From assembly GCF_042646165.1 (NCBI RefSeq), contig NZ_JBHRTC010000009.1: 64,000 bases of DNA; one strand, 5' to 3'. The DNA is from Microbaculum marinum. Its GTDB lineage: Bacteria; Pseudomonadota; Alphaproteobacteria; Rhizobiales; Tepidamorphaceae. The notes under the pieces are model-generated. The model saw only the letters and a program-made list of their open reading frames with translations. It ran no database searches and had not been told where the DNA came from. This document shows, piece after piece, positions 9,365 through 17,544 of the stretch; position 1 is the first letter of the stretch, and every line of letters starts with the position of its first letter. The position numbers were made by a program, and so were the translations under genes.

Positions 9365-10335
9365 CATCGTTCCTTGACATAGGGTATGCCGCCGGCCTTC
9401 GGCGGCACCGCCCTGCCGATGAAACCGGCCAGCAGTATGACGGTCAGCACGTAGGGCAGGGCCTGCATGAACTGTACCGGAACCTCGCCGATCCCGGGAA
9501 GGCTCGCCCCCTGCAGCCGGATCGCCACCGCGTCCAGGAGCCCGAATAGCAGGCAGGCGCCGAGCACCGGCCATGGCCGCCACTTTGCGAAGATCAGCGC
9601 GGCGAGCGCGATGAAGCCCTTGCCCGCCGTCATGTCGCGCACGAAACCGGCTGACTGGGCAATCGAGAGGTACGACCCGGCGATGCCGCAGAACACGCCG
9701 CAGATGATGACCGCCCGGTAGCGCAGCCAGACCACCGAGATGCCGGCTGTGTCGACGGCGGCCGGGTTCTCGCCGACGGCCCGAAGCCTCAGTCCGAATC
9801 GGGTCCGATAGACTACCCACCAGGTGAACGGAACCGCGAGGATGGCGAGATAGACGAGGATGTTGTGGCCGGAGATCAGTTCAGCGTAGATCGGTCCGAC
9901 GACCGGAACGTCCCGCACGACCTCGGCGCCAGGCCAGGTCAGCGACTGGAACCGGCCTGACGCCGGCAGCTGCGGCGTTTGCCCGCCGCGCGAGAACCAG
10001 GCGTAGCCGAGGAATGCGGTCAGCCCGGCGGCGAGGAAGTTGATCGCGACACCGGAGACGATCTGGTTGCCGCGCTGGGTGATCGAGGCGTAGGCGTGCA
10101 CAAGCGCCAGTCCCACCGACGCCAGAATTCCCGCCGCCAGGCCGGCGATCGCCGACCCCGCCAGAGCGCCCGCCGCCCCGGCGGCGAATGCGCCGGCCAG
10201 CATCTTGCCTTCCAGCCCGATGTCGAAGATGCCGGAGCGCTCCGAGTACAGCCCCGCCAGCGCCGCCAAGATGAGCGGCACGGAGAGCCGCACCGAGGAA
10301 TCGAGCACGAGGATGACGGAGTGGAAGTCCATCAT
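9364..10335 (-). CDS. Nucleoside ABC transporter permease 2
   Basis: This 323-residue inner-membrane protein belongs to the BPD_transp_2 class used with BMP-type nucleoside binding proteins. It has about eight to ten hydrophobic segments. Family patterns are YSERSGIFDIGLEGKMLAGAF near residue 30 and GENPAAVDTAGI near residue 215. The ATG at 10335 overlaps the stop of permease 1 (ATGA), so the frame that continues further upstream is not used. Together with permease 1 it forms the membrane channel of the nucleoside importer. Confidence 0.93.
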   Translation of the reverse strand: MMDFHSVILVLDSSVRLSVPLILAALAGLYSERSGIFDIGLEGKMLAGAFAAGAAGALAGSAIAGLAAGILASVGLALVHAYASITQRGNQIVSGVAINFLAAGLTAFLGYAWFSRGGQTPQLPASGRFQSLTWPGAEVVRDVPVVGPIYAELISGHNILVYLAILAVPFTWWVVYRTRFGLRLRAVGENPAAVDTAGISVVWLRYRAVIICGVFCGIAGSYLSIAQSAGFVRDMTAGKGFIALAALIFAKWRPWPVLGACLLFGLLDAVAIRLQGASLPGIGEVPVQFMQALPYVLTVILLAGFIGRAVPPKAGGIPYVKER

Positions 10336-11501
10336 GACCCCTCCGCCCGCGCCGCGGGTGGCGCGCGACCCTCCGTGAACAATCCGTAGCCGCGGATGAA
10401 GCCGGGGCGGAACATGTTCTCCAGCGCTCCGGCAAAAAGGATCACTAGCCCCTGGATCACCACGATCATGTCGCGGGAGATGGCCGGGATCTCGAAGGCG
10501 AGTTCGGCGCCGCCCTGATAGAGCATGCCGAACAGGATCGACGCCAGGGCGATGCCGACCGGATGGGCGCGGCCCATCAGGGCCACCGCGATACCGACGA
10601 AACCGGCGCCCGCGACGAAGTCGATCTGCAGGCGGTACTGCTCGCCCATGATCGGATTGAGCGCCATGATGCCGGCGAGGGCGCCGGAGATCAGCATGGC
10701 GACGATGGTTATCCTCACGGGCGAGATACCCGCGTAGACCGCCGCCGTCGGATTGAAGCCGACCGCGCGGATTTCGTAGCCGAGCCTGGTTCGCCAGATC
10801 AGGACATAGACCAGAACGCAGGCGGCCAGGGCGACGAACAGGGTGATGTTGACCGGCGCGCCACCGATTTCGAGGCCGAGTAGTGCGAACAAGCCGCCGA
10901 GCTCGGGCAGGTGTGCGCCCGCCTCGAAGGTGCGGGTCTCCGGCTGCATGGAGCCGGCCGGAGTGAGATGGTCCACCAGCAGCCAGACCATCAGCGCCGA
11001 GGCGATGAAATTGAACATGATGGTGGTGATGACGATGTGGCTGCCGCGCCTGGCCTGCAGCCAGGCCGGGATCAGCGCCCACGCCGCGCCGAAGACGGCG
11101 GCCGCGGCGACTGCGACCGGAAAGGTCACCCACCACGGCACGTAGCGGTCGAGCGCCAGTGCCGCCAGCCCGACGCCGAGGCCGCCGACATAGGCCTGCC
11201 CCTCGCCGCCGATGTTGAACAGGCCGGCGTGGAAGGCGACCGCGACGGCAAGGCCGGTCATCATGAAGTTGGTGGCGTAGAACAGCGTGAAGCCGATGCC
11301 TTCGCCGAAGCCGAGCGAGCCCCACAGAAGGATCTTGACGGCCTCGAACGGATTCTCACCGACGAACAGGACGACCAGGCCGGACACGAGGAAGGCGGCG
11401 AGCAGGTTGGCCAGGGGGAGGACCGCGTATTCGATCCAGCCGGGAAGGGACGCCCGGCGCCTGCGCGCGTTGGCCGGCGGTGCCACTTGCGCCCCGGTCA
11501 T
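10332..11501 (-). CDS. Nucleoside ABC transporter permease 1
   Basis: The protein has 389 residues from the ATG at 11501, which overlaps the ATPase stop by four bases. An Arg-rich cytoplasmic N-terminus (NARRRRASLPGW) is followed by many hydrophobic segments. The pattern FHAGLFNIGGEGQAYVGGLG matches the larger permease of BMP-family nucleoside importers. IRAVGFNPTAAVYAGI is the cytoplasmic coupling region facing the ATPase. It is the partner of the shorter permease that follows. Confidence 0.93.
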   Translation of the reverse strand: MTGAQVAPPANARRRRASLPGWIEYAVLPLANLLAAFLVSGLVVLFVGENPFEAVKILLWGSLGFGEGIGFTLFYATNFMMTGLAVAVAFHAGLFNIGGEGQAYVGGLGVGLAALALDRYVPWWVTFPVAVAAAAVFGAAWALIPAWLQARRGSHIVITTIMFNFIASALMVWLLVDHLTPAGSMQPETRTFEAGAHLPELGGLFALLGLEIGGAPVNITLFVALAACVLVYVLIWRTRLGYEIRAVGFNPTAAVYAGISPVRITIVAMLISGALAGIMALNPIMGEQYRLQIDFVAGAGFVGIAVALMGRAHPVGIALASILFGMLYQGGAELAFEIPAISRDMIVVIQGLVILFAGALENMFRPGFIRGYGLFTEGRAPPAARAEGS

Positions 11502-13075
11502 CGCGGCGGTCCCCCGGCGGTGGCGCCGGGGTCGGGCCCGCCGACGCCCGCCATCAACAGGCCGAGTTCCCGTTCGCTCGCCTCCGGCCCGCGCTCGCCG
11601 ACGATGCGGCCGCCGCACATCACCAGGATGCGGTCGGAGAGCGAGCGGATCTCGTCGAGCTCCACGGAAACGAGCAGGATCGAGGCGCCGGCGTCGCGCA
11701 TGGCGATCAACTGATGGTGGATGAACTCGATCGCGCCGATGTCGACGCCGCGCGTCGGCTGACCGACCAGCAACACCTTCGGGTGCTGCTCCATCTCGCG
11801 GGCCAGAACGATCTTCTGCTGGTTGCCGCCGGAGAAGTTCTCTGTCTTCAGGCGGCAGTCGGGCGGCCGGATATCGTACTGCTCCATGCGCTTGCGCGCA
11901 TGATCCCGGACGGCGTCGGTATCCAGGAACGGACCGTTCAGGTAGGCATCGTCGTCGTGGTAGCCGAGGATCGCGTTCTCGTTCTCCTCGAAGGCCACGA
12001 CGAGGCCCATACGGTGCCGGTCCTCCGGCACGTGGGCGACGCCGATCGAGCGCTGGTAGGACGCATCCGTCGTTCCCGTGACGTCGACGGGCATGCCGTC
12101 GACCCGCACGGTGCCGGATGTCGCCCTGCGGATCCCCGAGATCACTTCCAGCAGTTCCGACTGGCCGTTGCCGACGACACCGGCGATGCCGACGATCTCG
12201 CCCGCCCGGATCTCGAAGGAGATGTCATCCAGACGGGTGACCCCGCGCCCGTCCCGCAGTGTCAGATGGCGGACGTCCAGCATCGCCGCGCCGGGGCTGG
12301 CGGCCGCTTTGTCGACCCGCAGGAGGACGCGCCGGCCGACCATCAGTTCAGCGAGCCGTTCCGGCGTCGTTTCGGCGGTCTTCAGCGTGTCGACGATCTC
12401 GCCGCGCCGCATCACCGAGACCTCGTCGGTCACCGCCATGATCTCGCGCAGCTTGTGGGTGATCAGGATGACCGTCTTGCCCTGGTCCCGGAGCTGCCGA
12501 AGGATGCGGAACAGATGGTCCGCTTCCGCCGGTGTCAGCACGCCGGTCGGCTCGTCGAGGATGAGAGTCTCGGCGCCGCGATAGAGCGCCTTCAGGATCT
12601 CGATGCGCTGCTGCAGTCCGACGGGCAGGTCACCCACCACGGCGTCGGGATCGACCTCCAGCGCGTAGCTGCGCTCGAGCCGCTGCAGTTCGGCTCGCGC
12701 CTGTGCCACACCCTTGCGAAGCAGCGATCCGCCCTCGGCGCCGAGCATGACGTTCTCCAGCACGGTGAACGGCTCCACGAGCATGAAATGCTGGAACACC
12801 ATCCCGATGCCCGCCGCGATGGCGTCGTCCGGCGACTGGATGTCGACCCGCGCGCCGTCGATCCGGATCTCGCCCCGGTCGGCCTGATAGAAGCCGTAGA
12901 GGATCGACATCAGGGTCGACTTGCCGGCGCCGTTCTCGCCGACGATGCCGTGGATCGTCCCCTTGCCGATCTTCAGGTCGATGTTCCGGTTTGCGTGTAC
13001 GGCGCCGAAACTCTTGTCGATGCCGGCCAGTTCGATGGCTGGAGGAGGGTGCGAAGCCTCGCCGGACCTGCTCAT
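11498..13075 (-). CDS. Nucleoside ABC transporter ATPase (double NBD)
   Basis: The protein has 525 residues with two nucleotide-binding domains in one chain. NBD1 has Walker A GENGAGKSTL, the signature-like PVGLQQRIEIL and Walker B LILDEPTGVL. NBD2 has GVVGNGQSELLEV in place of Walker A, a good signature (FSGGNQQKIVL), and LLVGQPTRGVD in place of the usual Walker B. Such a weakened NBD2 is normal for nucleoside importers of this type. The gene follows the CAP-domain lipoprotein by seven bases and overlaps permease 1. Confidence 0.94.
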   Translation of the reverse strand: MSRSGEASHPPPAIELAGIDKSFGAVHANRNIDLKIGKGTIHGIVGENGAGKSTLMSILYGFYQADRGEIRIDGARVDIQSPDDAIAAGIGMVFQHFMLVEPFTVLENVMLGAEGGSLLRKGVAQARAELQRLERSYALEVDPDAVVGDLPVGLQQRIEILKALYRGAETLILDEPTGVLTPAEADHLFRILRQLRDQGKTVILITHKLREIMAVTDEVSVMRRGEIVDTLKTAETTPERLAELMVGRRVLLRVDKAAASPGAAMLDVRHLTLRDGRGVTRLDDISFEIRAGEIVGIAGVVGNGQSELLEVISGIRRATSGTVRVDGMPVDVTGTTDASYQRSIGVAHVPEDRHRMGLVVAFEENENAILGYHDDDAYLNGPFLDTDAVRDHARKRMEQYDIRPPDCRLKTENFSGGNQQKIVLAREMEQHPKVLLVGQPTRGVDIGAIEFIHHQLIAMRDAGASILLVSVELDEIRSLSDRILVMCGGRIVGERGPEASERELGLLMAGVGGPDPGATAGGPPR

Positions 13076-13082
13076 CTGGTCT

Positions 13083-13622
13083 TCACCCGCCCGCAGCCAG
13101 CATACCCGAGCCCGCGGCCGCTTCCGGCGACGCCAGGATCAGCGCCCAGTAGCTGCCGTAGCGGTCGTCGGCGCGGGCGGCGCCGACGCCGATCTCCGAG
13201 ACGTCGCGTTCGAGCAGGTTGGCGCGGTGGCCGGGGGAGGTCGTCCACCCGGCCAGCACCGCGTCGAACGTGTCGTAGCCGGCGCTGACGTTCTCGACGG
13301 CGACGAACCAGGCGTAGCCGCCGTTCTTCAGCCGCGTCTGCAGCGACCCGTCCAGCGTATGGCTCAGCGTTCCCCGTTTCGCCATCGCCAGAGCCTGCCG
13401 CGCCGCGAGGGCGTTGAGCCTGGCATTCGCGGTGACAGGGCCGCGCCCGTTGCTCGCGCGATAGGCCGACACCGACCCGGCCGCGTCGCCCGAACTGACG
13501 GCGATCGGCTGCACGCCCTGCGAGGCGCCGGTGCAGCCGGTCAGCGGGGCGACCAATGCAAGGCAGGCAAGTGCCGCCCGAGCCGAGGGGCGGGTGCCAT
13601 ACGCGCCGCCCGATCCCCTCAC
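13083..13622 (-). CDS. CAP-domain (SCP/PR1-like) lipoprotein
   Basis: From a GTG at 13622 the protein has 179 residues. A short hydrophobic stretch (RAALACLALVAP) ends in the lipobox LTGC, so it is probably anchored to the outer or inner membrane as a lipoprotein. The rest matches the CAP fold: LNALAARQALAMAKRGTLSH with a conserved His, then ENVSAGYDTFDAVLAGW and SPGHRANLLERDVSEIGVG, ending SYWALIL. The open frame continues upstream to 13880, but that part is read-through of a dispersed repeat. The start is therefore uncertain, and the proposed one has only a weak ribosome-binding site. It lies between the binding protein and ATPase genes of the nucleoside importer, an unusual place for this family. 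Confidence 0.8.
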   Translation of the reverse strand: MRGSGGAYGTRPSARAALACLALVAPLTGCTGASQGVQPIAVSSGDAAGSVSAYRASNGRGPVTANARLNALAARQALAMAKRGTLSHTLDGSLQTRLKNGGYAWFVAVENVSAGYDTFDAVLAGWTTSPGHRANLLERDVSEIGVGAARADDRYGSYWALILASPEAAAGSGMLAAGG

Positions 13623-13760
13623 CCGGCCCGCTGGCGCGGCCCGACCTCTCCCCAAGGGAGAGGTGTGGCTGCGGATGTGACCGCCGCCTACGACGGGTGC
13701 TCCGCGTCTCGGAGGAGAGGTGCGATCTCGAGACGCGCGGCATCCCCCCACCTCTCCCCC

Positions 13761-13786
13761 GCATAGTCGGGTGTTCCCGACTATGC
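13761..13786. repeat. Perfect hairpin inside repeat block
   Basis: GCATAGTCGGG and CCCGACTATGC form a perfect 11-base-pair stem around a TGTT loop. No T-run follows, so it is not a classical terminator. Confidence 0.75.
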
Positions 13787-13797
13787 AGTCGACACTG

Positions 13798-13823
13798 ACG
13801 ACATCGGAAACATCCGATGTCGT
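13798..13823. repeat. Second perfect hairpin inside repeat block
   Basis: ACGACATCGGA and TCCGATGTCGT form a perfect 11-base-pair stem around an AACA loop, only 11 bases after the previous hairpin. The two stems have the same length and loop size but unrelated sequences. Confidence 0.75.
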
Positions 13824-13935
13824 TCGGGGAGAGGTCGGCGGCACCGCCGCCGGGTGAGGGGGATCCCACGTTGCCGTCATGTGCCTGGTCGTGAACCCGA
13901 CCTTTGGTCAGCCGGAGTTCCCGTGACGCCAGCGG

Positions 13936-14931
13936 TCAGGACACCGGGCAGGTCGAGTCCGACATGTAGTCGTGCACCTTGGTCTTGCCGGAGACGATGT
14001 CCTGCGAGGCGGCGTCGACCTTGCTCTTCATGTCGTCGGTGATCAGGTCCTCGTTGTGCTCGTCGAGGGCCCAGCCGACCCCGTCCTGCTCGAGGCCCAT
14101 CACCTCCACGCCGGTGGACCATGCATCGTCCTTGAGGTCCATGAAGGCGTCGTAGACGGCGTTGTCGACGCGCTTGAGCATCGACGTCAGCACCGAACCG
14201 GGATGGATGTGGTTCTGGTTGGAGTCGACGCCGATCGAGTATTTCCCCTCGTCGGCGGCGGCCTGCAGCACGCCGAGACCGGTGCCGCCGGCGGCCTGGT
14301 AGACGACGTCGGCGCCCTTGTCGAACTGCGACTTGGCCAGTTCGCCGCCGCGCACAGGGTCGTTCCAGGCCGCTCCGGTCGTTCCGGTCATGTTCTGGAA
14401 CACCTCGATGTCGGGATTGATCGCCTTGGCGCCCTGCACGTAGCCGCAGGCGAACTTGCGGATCAGCGGGACGTCCATCCCGCCGACGAAGCCGATCTTG
14501 CCGGTTTTCGATGCCATCGCGGCGATCATGCCGACGAGGTAGGAGCCTTCCTCCTCCTTGAAGACCACCGAGCGGACGTTGGGAAGGTCGACCACCATGT
14601 CGATGATGGCGAAGTGGGTGTCGGGATACTCCTGGGCGACTTTCTCGACCGCCTGGGCCTGAGAGAAGCCGATGGCCACGATCGGGTCGTGCCCGCGACG
14701 GGCGAAGTTGCGCAGTGCCTGTTCGCGCTGGGAGTCGTTCTGCACCTCAAAGTCGCGGTACTCGATGCCGGTCTCGCTCCTGAAGCGCTCCGCGCCGGTG
14801 TAGGCAGCCTCGTTGAAGGACTTGTCGAATTTTCCGCCGGCGTCGTAGACGACGGCGGGATTCACGTCGGCGGCATGGGCCTGGCCGACAAGAGCGGCAG
14901 CCGCGATTGCGGCAACGATCGAAAATCGCAT
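13936..14931 (-). CDS. BMP-family nucleoside-binding protein
   Basis: The protein has 331 residues from the ATG at 14931, which follows a near-perfect AAGGAGGTG. A signal peptide (IVAAIAAAALVGQAHA, cut before ADVNP) leads to the periplasm. The BMP/PnrA-family pattern is clear: VVYDAGGKFDKSFNEAAYTGAERF, then GFSQAQAVEKVAQEYPDTHFAIID, EEGSYLVGMIAAMASKTGKIGFVGG and VVYQAAGGTGLGVLQAA. It is the first gene of the minus-strand nucleoside operon and gives the transporter its specificity. Binding of (deoxy)nucleosides is inferred from family and context. Confidence 0.94.
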   Translation of the reverse strand: MRFSIVAAIAAAALVGQAHAADVNPAVVYDAGGKFDKSFNEAAYTGAERFRSETGIEYRDFEVQNDSQREQALRNFARRGHDPIVAIGFSQAQAVEKVAQEYPDTHFAIIDMVVDLPNVRSVVFKEEEGSYLVGMIAAMASKTGKIGFVGGMDVPLIRKFACGYVQGAKAINPDIEVFQNMTGTTGAAWNDPVRGGELAKSQFDKGADVVYQAAGGTGLGVLQAAADEGKYSIGVDSNQNHIHPGSVLTSMLKRVDNAVYDAFMDLKDDAWSTGVEVMGLEQDGVGWALDEHNEDLITDDMKSKVDAASQDIVSGKTKVHDYMSDSTCPVS

Positions 14932-14979
14932 TGTCCCACCTCCTTGTTGATACTCCGGCATACCCGCAGGCGCGGCCTT

Positions 14980-14993
14980 TGACCGGTTGGTCA
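14980..14993. promoter_or_regulatory. Palindrome upstream of nucleoside operon
   Basis: TGACC-GGTT-GGTCA has two perfect 5-base arms. It lies 49 bases upstream of the binding protein start and within the gap shared with the divergent homospermidine synthase gene. Its position suits an operator for the salvage operon. The regulator is unknown; no DeoR-like gene is in the window. Confidence 0.35.
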
Positions 14994-15146
14994 GAGATTG
15001 GCATGGCGGGCGCGGCGATGCACCCGCTTTGTGACGCCGCGCCGGGCCGGTGGGTAGCGTGGCCGGGCCGGGAAGTCGGTGCTGTTGTTGCGGTGGGAAG
15101 CGCAAACTGCTTAACAGAAAAGCCGTTTCTCGACCGCACTGGAGCC

Positions 15147-16601
15147 ATGAACCGCCAATCGCCGCTGAATCGCCTGCCGGACGACGCGACCGTCGGCCAT
15201 ATCGTCATGCTCGGTTTCGGCACGATCGGACAATGCGTTCTGCCATTGCTGCTCGACCGGCTCGGCCGCCCGGCGGAACGCTTCAGGATCGTTGACCGCT
15301 TCGATCCGCCGGACCTGATCTCACCCTTTCTCGACGCAGGCGTGGCCTATCTCAACCGGACCGTCACGCCCGACAATCTCGGCGCGGTTCTGCGGGAGAT
15401 CACGGCTCCGGGCGACCTGCTGATCAATCTGACCGTGGGCATAGATTCCGTCGACGTCGCCGACTGGTGCCATCGCTGCGGCGTGATCTACGTCGATACC
15501 GCGCTCGAACCGTGGGAGGGCTACGTCGACGACGCCGAACGGCCGGCCGCCGAACGTACCGAATACACGCTGCACCAGCGGGCGCGGCAGCGGGCCGCGG
15601 CCGGCTGGACGGCCAACGGACCCACGGCGGTCTTCACCCACGGCGCCAATCCGGGGCTTGTCAGCCATTTCGCCAAGGCGGCGCTGATCGAGGTGGCGAC
15701 GGGCATGGGGCTCGACTTCGATCCGCCGGACGGCAGCGAAGCCTGGGCGCGCCTCGCGGAGCGGACCGGTACCAAGATCGTCCACATCTCCGAACGCGAC
15801 ACCCAGATGTCGAGCCGCCCGAAGCGGCCCGGCGAATTCGTCAACACCTGGAGCATCCCCGGCTTCATCGAGGAGGCGATGATGCCGGTGGAACTCGGTT
15901 GGGGGACCCACGAGCGGGTGATGCCGGACGACGCGAAGCGCCAGACGTCGGGGCCGCGCAACACGATCTACATCGATCAGCCCGCCGCGCGCTTCCTGCT
16001 TTATTCCTGGGTGCCGACGCATGGCCAGTTCCTCGGCATCGCGATCCCCCACAGCGAGACCGTGACGCTCAGCGACTATCTGACCGTCGCCCGAGGGGAA
16101 GAGGGTACCGGAGCGGCCTACCGTCCGACGGTCTCGTTCGTGTACCTGCCGTGCGACAGCGCCTTTGCCAGCCTGCACGAGACCATGATGAGCGGCTGGC
16201 AGGCCCCGGAGGAGGAGCGGATCATCAAGCGCGACGTGGTGGACGGCCACGACGAGCTCGGTGTCCTGCTGCTCGGTCATGGCCTGAACGGCCTGTGGTA
16301 CGGCTCGCACCTCGATATCCACGAGGCCCGCCGCATCGTGCCGTACTCCAACCCGACCGCGCTGCAGGTCGCAGCTGGGGTCGTCGCGGCCACCATGTGG
16401 GCGCTGGTCAATCCGGCGCGGGGATACTGCGAGCCCGAGGATCTGCCGCACGATTTCGTTCTGGAGGCGGCACGGCCCTATCTGGGCCGCATCCTGTGCG
16501 AGCGAACGGACTGGACTCCGCTCGCGCAGCGTACCTTCATTGACGAGCCGGCCGACCCGCACGATCCATGGCAGTTCGCGAACTTCCGGCCGGCCGGGTG
16601 A
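15147..16601 (+). CDS. hss: Homospermidine synthase
   Basis: The protein has 484 residues, the usual length. It makes homospermidine from putrescine (and spermidine) in an NAD-dependent reaction, the main triamine route in many Alphaproteobacteria. An N-terminal Rossmann motif (MLGFGTIGQC) lies at residues 21-30. Other family segments are YVDTALEPWEGY, THGANPGLVSHFAKAAL, EFVNTWSIPGF and LLLGHGLNGLWYGSHL. The ATG at 15147 follows GGAG closely. The longer open frame to its left overlaps the promoter region of the divergent operon. It ends 16 bases before the convergent GntR gene and stands alone as a transcription unit. Confidence 0.95.
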   Translation: MNRQSPLNRLPDDATVGHIVMLGFGTIGQCVLPLLLDRLGRPAERFRIVDRFDPPDLISPFLDAGVAYLNRTVTPDNLGAVLREITAPGDLLINLTVGIDSVDVADWCHRCGVIYVDTALEPWEGYVDDAERPAAERTEYTLHQRARQRAAAGWTANGPTAVFTHGANPGLVSHFAKAALIEVATGMGLDFDPPDGSEAWARLAERTGTKIVHISERDTQMSSRPKRPGEFVNTWSIPGFIEEAMMPVELGWGTHERVMPDDAKRQTSGPRNTIYIDQPAARFLLYSWVPTHGQFLGIAIPHSETVTLSDYLTVARGEEGTGAAYRPTVSFVYLPCDSAFASLHETMMSGWQAPEEERIIKRDVVDGHDELGVLLLGHGLNGLWYGSHLDIHEARRIVPYSNPTALQVAAGVVAATMWALVNPARGYCEPEDLPHDFVLEAARPYLGRILCERTDWTPLAQRTFIDEPADPHDPWQFANFRPAG

Positions 16602-16617
16602 GGCGACAGCGCGCCGG

Positions 16618-17301
16618 TCAGGCCAGCAAGCCGATCAGCACCTCGTAGGCCATGTCGATATCGCGGCAGACGCTACCGCGCAGCGCCTTGCGGTCGCCGG
16701 CCTCCAGGGCATCGACCATGCTTCGGTGCTCGCGGTTCGCTACCGGATAGTTTCCCGAGTCGTAGAGCATATGGAAGTACGGACTGATCTGCAGCCATAG
16801 CGTCTCGATGATCGCATCGAGGGCCGGCGAGCCCGCCGCCGTGTAGATGGCGAAGTGAAACGCCCGGTTGCCCCGCAGAAACGCCTTGATGTCTCCCGCC
16901 GCAATCGCGGTGTCCATGGCCTGCAGATGTGCGTTGAGCCCGGAGATCATCGCCGGCGTGACGTTGCCGATCGCCCATTCCGCGGCGATCGGCTCGATCT
17001 CGCGGCGCACCCTGCGCAGGTCCGACAGGCGCTCCGCCGTCAGCAGCGGAATGCCGATCGACCTGCCCGACACCACCGTCAGCACGTTCGCCGACGCAAG
17101 CCGCTTCAGCGCCTCGCGGACGGGCATGGCGCTGGTGCCGAAGGCGTCCGCGATGCCCTGGATGGTGACCAGTTGGCCCGGCGGAATCTCGCCGTTGAGG
17201 ATGAGATCCGTCAGTTGCCGGTAGACGCGGTCCTGCAGGGTCTCCCTCGGGATTTTTGCCACACCGGGCAACTCGGCCCGCGTTGCGGTCGTGCTCGTCA
17301 T
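16618..17301 (-). CDS. GntR-family (FCD-type) regulator
   Basis: The protein has 227 residues from the ATG at 17301, preceded by AGGGG. A winged-helix DNA-binding domain covers about residues 18-85 (LQDRVYRQLTDLILNGEIPPGQ, then FGTSAMPVREALKRLASANVL). An all-helical FCD effector domain follows, with residues such as FHFAIYTAAGSPALDAIIE and a C-terminal HRSMVDALEAGDRKAL that contains a likely metal or ligand His. It is divergent from the sugar ABC operon starting at 17545, which it probably controls. The effector is unknown. Confidence 0.92.
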   Translation of the reverse strand: MTSTTATRAELPGVAKIPRETLQDRVYRQLTDLILNGEIPPGQLVTIQGIADAFGTSAMPVREALKRLASANVLTVVSGRSIGIPLLTAERLSDLRRVRREIEPIAAEWAIGNVTPAMISGLNAHLQAMDTAIAAGDIKAFLRGNRAFHFAIYTAAGSPALDAIIETLWLQISPYFHMLYDSGNYPVANREHRSMVDALEAGDRKALRGSVCRDIDMAYEVLIGLLA

Positions 17302-17428
17302 TTCTGGCCCCTGTTGCGATGCGCTCTTCGATCCTGTCCCGGCGGACAAGTCAACTCGCCGGTCCCGGCGGCGCCGGCAAGCCGGCTGATCGCGGAATAC
17401 CATTCGGATGGTTGCAGCATCATTGATG

Positions 17429-17442
17429 TATGATCTATGATC
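17429..17442. promoter_or_regulatory. Tandem TATGATC repeat, possible operator
   Basis: Two adjacent copies of TATGATC lie in the AT-rich part of the gap between the divergent GntR gene and the sugar-binding protein gene, about 100 bases upstream of the latter. A direct repeat is not the usual palindromic GntR site, so a regulatory role is only suggested. Confidence 0.2.
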
Positions 17443-17544
17443 AAAACAGCGCATGCAAGCGCGGCCGTTCTTCTGGCATACGGCGGCAGGCCCGTTGTCT
17501 GCTGTCCCAGGGGAGCCGGAACGAGGACGACTGGGAGGAAATCC

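Larger units (their letters stand above)
13614..13860. repeat. Dispersed repeat block with nested hairpins
   Basis: This is an intergenic block bounded by complementary edges: CCCCTCACCCGG on the left and CCGGGTGAGGGG on the right. Inside are CTCTCCCC and GGGGAGAGG boxes and two perfect hairpins, annotated separately. Such CCCCTCACCC...CTCTCCCC units are common dispersed intergenic repeats in Alphaproteobacteria. It separates the binding protein gene from the CAP lipoprotein gene and supplies the false upstream extension of the latter. Confidence 0.7.

Noticed and set aside
8973..9380. Longer form of the purine nucleoside phosphorylase
   Set aside because: The extra residues are out-of-frame translation of the cytidine deaminase gene. 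The overlap ATGA at 8969-8972 marks the true start.
13623..13880. Upstream extension of the CAP-domain protein
   Set aside because: The extra 86 residues are read from a dispersed repeat and would put the lipoprotein signal in the middle of the protein.
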